A stretch of DNA of 31,244 bases from Pseudomonadota bacterium. Its GTDB lineage: Bacteria; Pseudomonadota; Alphaproteobacteria; Rhizobiales; Beijerinckiaceae. Positions within the stretch are counted from its first letter, which is position 1, and each line of letters opens with the position of its first letter. The notes beneath the pieces are model-generated. The model was not told where the DNA came from, did not search any database, and worked only from the letters and a program-made list of their open reading frames with translations. Positions 27,511 through 31,244 of this stretch are shown here, piece by piece. The translations under genes were made by a program, and so were the position numbers. The stretch is taken from positions 1-31,244 of the forward strand of contig JAGWRL010000191.1 of the NCBI GenBank assembly GCA_028876585.1. Reading direction: 5' to 3'.

Positions 27511-29741
27511 GGCGACAGCACGTGGCTGGCGGCGGCGGCTTTGGCGACGCCGGGCACGGCGGGCGTCGCTTCCGCGCGCTTTTGCGCCGCATGGACGAAA
27601 TCGGCGATCTCCAGCAACGCGCGGCTGGTCTGCGGCGCGAGGCTGGCGGCGCGGGGCGGCGCTTCCGTCTCCGTGACGGCGCCCTTGGCGGCGCTGGCGG
27701 CGACGGCGGCGGAGGGCGCTACGACGCCGAACGGCGGCTTGGGATCGAGATTGCGGTGGGCGTAGGCCATGATGTCGTGCCAACTCTGCGCCGGCAAAGT
27801 GCCGCCGGTCATCTCGCCCATCGGCGAGCCGTCGTCGTTGCCGAACCAGACGCTGCCGACGAGATTGCCGGTGAAAGCGTTGAACCAGGCGTTGGTGGAT
27901 CTGTTGGTCGTGCCGGTCTTGCCGGCGATCACCAGCCCGGGAATTTGCGCGGCGCGCCCGGTGCCCTCGGTGACCACATGGGTCATGATGTTGTTCATCT
28001 CGGCGATCTTGTCGGCGGGCACGATCTGATCGGGCTTCACGCCGTCGCGGTGGAACTCGTAGATCAGCTCGCCCTGCGCGTTGCGGATTTCCGTCGCGGC
28101 GTGCGGCGCGGTGCGCTTGCCGCCGTTGGCGAGCGTCGCGTTGACGCCGACCATGTCGATCATCTTCACCTCGTCGGCGCCGATCGGCAGCGACACCGTG
28201 TCGGGAAACGGCGTCGTCAGGCCCAGAAGCTTGGCGAGATCGACGATTTTGGCGCGGCCGAGCGCCGCCATTTTCGCCATGTGATAGGATTTGCCGGGCG
28301 GCCAATAGGCCTCGCCGATCTTCAGCGACAGCCAGATCGCGGCGGTGTTGTAGGATAGCGCCAGCGCCCGGTACATCGCCATCCGCCCGCCGCTCTCGCC
28401 CTCGAAATTATGCACGCAATAGTCGCCGATGCAGATGCCGGAGGCGTCCACCGGCGTATTGGCGTGAAATTTCCCCGTCAGCAGCGCGGTGAGATAGACG
28501 ATCACCTTGAACGAGGAGCCGGGCTGGCGCAGCGCGTCGGTGGCGCGGTTGAACTGGCTGACGCCGTAATCGCGGCCGCCGACCATGGCGCGCACGAGCC
28601 CGTCGGTGTCGGCGATCACGGCGGCGGCCTGATGGGCGTGATAGGCCGGCGCGTCGACGCGCAGCTTCTCCTCCAATACGTCCTCGGCCTTCTGCTCGAT
28701 GCCGGAATCGAAGCCGGTGCGCACGGTCAGCACGCGGTCGGCGCCGAGCTTGCCGGCGGCGGCGAGCGTCTTGATCTCGTTGAAGGCGAAATCGAGATAC
28801 CAGTCGGGGCTGGTCTCCTCGTCGTGATCGACGGGGGTGGCCGGGTTGCGGCGGGCGGAATAGACCTGCGCGTCCGACATGAAGCCGGCGTCGACGAGGT
28901 TGCTCAACACGTCGTTGGCGCGGGCGCGGGCGGCCGGCAGGTTGACGTTGGGCGAGAATTTGGTCGGCGCCTTGAACAGCCCCGCCAGCATCGCCGCTTC
29001 CGCCAGCGTGATGTCGCGCGCCGATTTGCCGAAATAGTGCCGCGCGGCCGCCTCCACCCCGAACGTGCCGCCGCCCATATAGGCGCGGTCGAGATAGAGG
29101 CCGAGGATCTGCTTCTTGCTCAGCCGCTGCTCCAGCCACAAAGCCAGAAACGCCTCGGTGATTTTTCGCGAGATCGAGCGCTCGTTGGAAAGGAACACGT
29201 TCTTGGCGAGCTGCTGGGTGATCGAGGAGCCGCCCTGCACCACGCCGCCGGCGTGGGCGTTGACGGTGAGCGCGCGCACGGTGCCGATCACGTCGATGCC
29301 GAAATGGTGGAAGAAACGCCGGTCTTCGGTCGCCAGCACCGCCTTGATGAACGGCTCCGGCAATTCGTCGAACGGCACGCTTTCGTCGTGCTTGACGCCG
29401 CGGCGTCCGATCTCCGCGCCGTAACGGTCCTGGAAGGTGACGGCGAAATCGGTGCGCTTGAGCCAGTCCTCGTCGGCGGTGGCGCGGAACGCCGGCTGCG
29501 CCAGCGTCAGGGCGACGACGAGCCCGACCAGCCCAACAGTGGCGCCCTCGCAGGCGAGATCGAGGCCGATCTTGGGCAGGCCATGCAGATTGAGCCGCTC
29601 GGACCCGGCCGCGATCGCCGCCAGCGCCGCCCGCGCGCGCCGGCCCGCGTCGTACATCGAGGAATCGATGAACGAATCGACGGCGAGCAGGCCACGCCGA
29701 AGGGCGCGGCGCAGGCGGGAGTTTCTGTCCAGAACTGACAA
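27507..29741 (-). CDS. Class A penicillin-binding protein (PBP1A family)
   Basis: This 744-residue (as called) bifunctional peptidoglycan synthase has a short cytoplasmic tail, one membrane anchor (about 65-83), a GT51 glycosyltransferase domain and a transpeptidase domain. The GT51 marks are ATEDRRFFHHFG with catalytic Glu139, QGGSSITQQLAKNVFLS (169-185), RKITEAFLALWLE and LYLDRAYMGGGTFG. The transpeptidase has SSFK with the acylated Ser409, SYN (463-465) and KTGTT (608-612). The C-terminus is a long Ala-rich tail. The start is uncertain. TTG at 29741 keeps the conserved VDSFIDSSMYDAG segment, but only a weak GAG precedes it, and a TATATT lies close upstream. The first ATG, 29657, would cut that segment. 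The open frame continues to 30485 only by overlapping the methyltransferase. DUF1214 and DUF1254 follow in the same unit. Confidence 0.92.
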   Translation of the reverse strand: MSVLDRNSRLRRALRRGLLAVDSFIDSSMYDAGRRARAALAAIAAGSERLNLHGLPKIGLDLACEGATVGLVGLVVALTLAQPAFRATADEDWLKRTDFAVTFQDRYGAEIGRRGVKHDESVPFDELPEPFIKAVLATEDRRFFHHFGIDVIGTVRALTVNAHAGGVVQGGSSITQQLAKNVFLSNERSISRKITEAFLALWLEQRLSKKQILGLYLDRAYMGGGTFGVEAAARHYFGKSARDITLAEAAMLAGLFKAPTKFSPNVNLPAARARANDVLSNLVDAGFMSDAQVYSARRNPATPVDHDEETSPDWYLDFAFNEIKTLAAAGKLGADRVLTVRTGFDSGIEQKAEDVLEEKLRVDAPAYHAHQAAAVIADTDGLVRAMVGGRDYGVSQFNRATDALRQPGSSFKVIVYLTALLTGKFHANTPVDASGICIGDYCVHNFEGESGGRMAMYRALALSYNTAAIWLSLKIGEAYWPPGKSYHMAKMAALGRAKIVDLAKLLGLTTPFPDTVSLPIGADEVKMIDMVGVNATLANGGKRTAPHAATEIRNAQGELIYEFHRDGVKPDQIVPADKIAEMNNIMTHVVTEGTGRAAQIPGLVIAGKTGTTNRSTNAWFNAFTGNLVGSVWFGNDDGSPMGEMTGGTLPAQSWHDIMAYAHRNLDPKPPFGVVAPSAAVAASAAKGAVTETEAPPRAASLAPQTSRALLEIADFVHAAQKRAEATPAVPGVAKAAAASHVLSP

Positions 29742-29909
29742 GCGCGGCTCGTGAATATATCCACCCTGGACTTTAACACGATTTTGCGGCCGTCGCGCCG
29801 CCCCCTGGTCGCGCGTCTTGCCGGCGCGACGTCGTTCGGCGATAAGCCACCCGCCTATCGAGGCGTATGCGTCGCGCCGCCACGAGGCCGCGCGCCAACG
29901 GAGCGTGCC
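29742..29909. promoter_or_regulatory. Divergent gap between PBP and methyltransferase genes
   Basis: These 168 bases separate two genes transcribed away from each other, so promoters for both should be here. On the minus strand GTTAAAGTCCAGGGTGGATATATT (29752-29775) is AT-richer and offers TATATT as a possible -10 box for the PBP gene. On the plus side only GATAAG (29840-29845) stands out. Both are guesses from composition. Confidence 0.3.
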
Positions 29910-30653
29910 ATGTCCGCCGGCGAAATTGCGCAAAAGACCACGTTCGTGGCCCAATGCAGCGTCTGCGACCAAACGCATACGTTCGAGGCCGACGATGACT
30001 ATTGGCAATGCCGTGGCGGTCTCATAACCCAGACCTGTCCCCACCGCCGCTGCATTCCGCGCCATCGCGCGCTCGCCAACGTCCTTTTCCAGCTCTATCC
30101 GCGCGAGCGCGTGCCCGAGCTCGCCATCCACGAATCCTCGCCTGGTCCGGTCGGGGTCAGCCATTGGCTGAAGGCGAATTGCCCCCATTACGTCGGCAGC
30201 GGCTATTTCCCCGATCGTCCGTTCGGCGAGAAAGTCGGCGATCTGCGCAACGAAAATCTGGAAGCGCAGACCTTCCCCGACGAAGCGTTCGACGTCGTGC
30301 TCCACATGGACGTGATGGAGCATGTGTTTCAGCCGTTTCAGGCGCTGCGCGAGATTCGCCGGACCTTGCGAAGCGGCGGCGTGTGCCTGTTCACCGCCCC
30401 CACCTATCCCGATCGAATCAAGAGCGAGCAGGTCGCCTTCCTGGAAAAAGGCGGCGTCCGCATCGTCGGCGAACCGGAATACCACGGCAATCCGCAGGAC
30501 AAGAAAGGCTCCCTCGTCACCTGGCGCTACGGCTATGACCTGCCCTTGCGCATCTCACGAGAGACGGGCTTCGACGTCGAGGTCCGCCGCTGGTATGCGC
30601 CGCGGCTGGCGATCATGGGGCCGATGACCGAGGTCTACATCCTCTCGAAGTGA
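29910..30653 (+). CDS. Class I SAM-dependent methyltransferase-like protein with N-terminal zinc-ribbon cysteines
   Basis: The 247-residue protein has five cysteines near its start (Cys16 and Cys19 in AQCSVC, then Cys34, Cys43 and Cys48), looking like a zinc ribbon. A methyltransferase-11-like second half follows: LEAQTFPDEAFDVVLHMDVM, EHVFQPFQALREIRRTLRSG and GVCLFTAPTYPDRI. The usual SAM-binding motif I (a DxGxGxG-type loop) is not recognisable. In its place stands HYVGSGYFPDRPFGEKVGDL, which I associate with a subgroup of such proteins. The target is unknown; in that subgroup a sugar or surface-polymer substrate is often guessed. I chose the ATG at 29910 because GGAG lies 7 bases upstream; a GTG at 29751 in the same frame would add 53 atypical residues. 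It is a single gene, with a hairpin just after it. Confidence 0.78.
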   Translation: MSAGEIAQKTTFVAQCSVCDQTHTFEADDDYWQCRGGLITQTCPHRRCIPRHRALANVLFQLYPRERVPELAIHESSPGPVGVSHWLKANCPHYVGSGYFPDRPFGEKVGDLRNENLEAQTFPDEAFDVVLHMDVMEHVFQPFQALREIRRTLRSGGVCLFTAPTYPDRIKSEQVAFLEKGGVRIVGEPEYHGNPQDKKGSLVTWRYGYDLPLRISRETGFDVEVRRWYAPRLAIMGPMTEVYILSK

Positions 30654-30679
30654 CCGCTCTTCCCTAGATCGGCCGGATC

Positions 30680-30704
30680 GCGGGCGGCGCATTGCGCCGC
30701 CCGC
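30680..30704 (+). terminator. Perfect GC hairpin after the methyltransferase gene
   Basis: An 11-bp perfect stem (gcgggcggcgc with gcgccgcccgc) closes a 3-base att loop 27 bases after the methyltransferase stop. It should be very stable and probably marks the transcript end. No T-run follows, so termination may depend on Rho or on the hairpin alone. It lies 23 bases before the nadE start. Confidence 0.6.
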
Positions 30705-30726
30705 CCCCGCCGCGCTACATCGGGCC

Positions 30727-31244
30727 ATGCTTCCCGCCGATCGTCTCGTCCTCGCGCTCGCCCAGATCTCGCCCGTCGTCGGCGACATCGACGGCAATCT
30801 CGCCCGCTTGCGCGCGGCGCGCGCGCAGGCCGCCGGCGCCGATCTGATGCTGGCGCCCGAATTGTTCCTGTCGGGCTATCCGCCCGAGGATCTGGTGCTG
30901 AAGCCGGCGTTCCAGGAGGCCTGCCGCACGGCGTGCGAGGCCTTAGCGCGCGACACCGCCGACGGCGGCCCGGCGGTGCTGGTCGGCCTGCCCTGGGTGG
31001 AGAACGGCGCGCTTTACAACGCCGTCGCGCTGTTGAGCGGCGGGCGGATCGAGGCGGTGCGGTTCAAGGTCGATCTGCCCAATTACGGCGTGTTCGACGA
31101 AAAGCGCGTGTTCCGCCCCGGCCCCGATCCCGGCCCGATCACCTTCAAAGGCGTGCGGATCGGCGTGCCGATCTGCGAGGACATCTGGCTGGAAGAGTCC
31201 GAGGATTACGAGAACGTGGTCGAGACGCTGGCTGAGACTGGCGC
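30727..31244 (+). CDS. nadE: Glutamine-dependent NAD(+) synthetase, 5' part, cut by window
   Basis: From the ATG at 30727 the frame is open to the right edge, giving 172 residues of the N-terminal glutamine amidohydrolase (nitrilase-type) domain. Full proteins have about 550 residues or more, with a C-terminal ATP-pyrophosphatase domain that amidates nicotinic acid adenine dinucleotide. The nitrilase catalytic triad is complete: Glu45 in LAPELFLSGYPPEDL, Lys114 in RFKVDLPNYGVFDE, and Cys150 in GVPICEDIW. PNYGVFDEKRVF is a strong marker for NadE over other nitrilases. The start follows the conserved spacing MLPADRLVLALAQISPVVGD. The ribosome site is weak. It is preceded by the perfect hairpin at 30680-30704, so it probably has its own promoter. 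Confidence 0.93.
   Translation, partial: MLPADRLVLALAQISPVVGDIDGNLARLRAARAQAAGADLMLAPELFLSGYPPEDLVLKPAFQEACRTACEALARDTADGGPAVLVGLPWVENGALYNAVALLSGGRIEAVRFKVDLPNYGVFDEKRVFRPGPDPGPITFKGVRIGVPICEDIWLEESEDYENVVETLAETG

Noticed and set aside
29742..30485. N-terminal extension of the PBP frame by about 248 codons
   Set aside because: It lies antisense to the methyltransferase gene and has no recognisable domain. PBP1A-family proteins begin near the VDSFIDSS segment.

Overview
The window is a gene-dense, very GC-rich stretch of bacterial chromosome. Gene content and protein style suggest an alphaproteobacterium, probably of the order Hyphomicrobiales (Rhizobiales). The pointers are the DUF1217 flagellum-associated protein, the split DUF1214/DUF1254 pair behind a class A penicillin-binding protein, and a GlgX-MalQ fusion. 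A family such as Methylocystaceae or Beijerinckiaceae is only a guess. No tRNA, rRNA, CRISPR array, insertion sequence or prophage gene was seen.

Left end (1-3.3 kb, minus strand): a polysaccharide flippase cut by the window edge, then a wrecked polyprenyl-phosphate sugar transferase (frameshifts, internal deletion, lost C-terminus), then an AT-richer spacer with a near-identical 24-bp direct repeat. A cupredoxin and a B3/4-domain protein follow as a tight pair.

Centre (3.3-15 kb, minus strand): a full glycogen locus in the order glgP, glgB, glgC, glgA, glgX-malQ. GlgC makes ADP-glucose, GlgA elongates, GlgB branches, GlgP phosphorolyses. One 1388-residue protein joins the debranching enzyme GlgX to the 4-alpha-glucanotransferase MalQ, so the branch stubs released by one half are the natural substrates of the other. 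glgC, glgA and glgX-malQ overlap end to start.

Plus-strand block (15.1-24 kb): mtnA of the methionine salvage pathway, then a tripartite RND efflux system with two lipoprotein adaptors and one pump, all starting at non-ATG codons and coupled by 4-base overlaps. Last comes treY, maltooligosyl-trehalose synthase, which draws on glycogen-type glucan. TreY ends against a minus-strand DUF1217 gene, and the two stop codons share the bases CTAG.

Right part (24-29.7 kb, minus strand): read in the direction of transcription, a class A PBP, DUF1214, DUF1254, a histone-deacetylase-family hydrolase, a one-domain PilZ protein and DUF1217. The first three are chained by 4-base overlaps, with a possible 14-codon minicistron between PBP and DUF1214. 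At the right end, on the plus strand, are an unusual zinc-ribbon methyltransferase, a perfect hairpin, and the start of a glutamine-dependent NAD synthetase cut by the window edge.

I found no convincing wholly new defence or mobile system. The best candidates for a second look are the GlgX-MalQ fusion, the PBP-DUF1214-DUF1254 chain, the treY placement without treZ, the decayed sugar transferase with its flanking repeat, and the methyltransferase that lacks a visible SAM-binding motif I.
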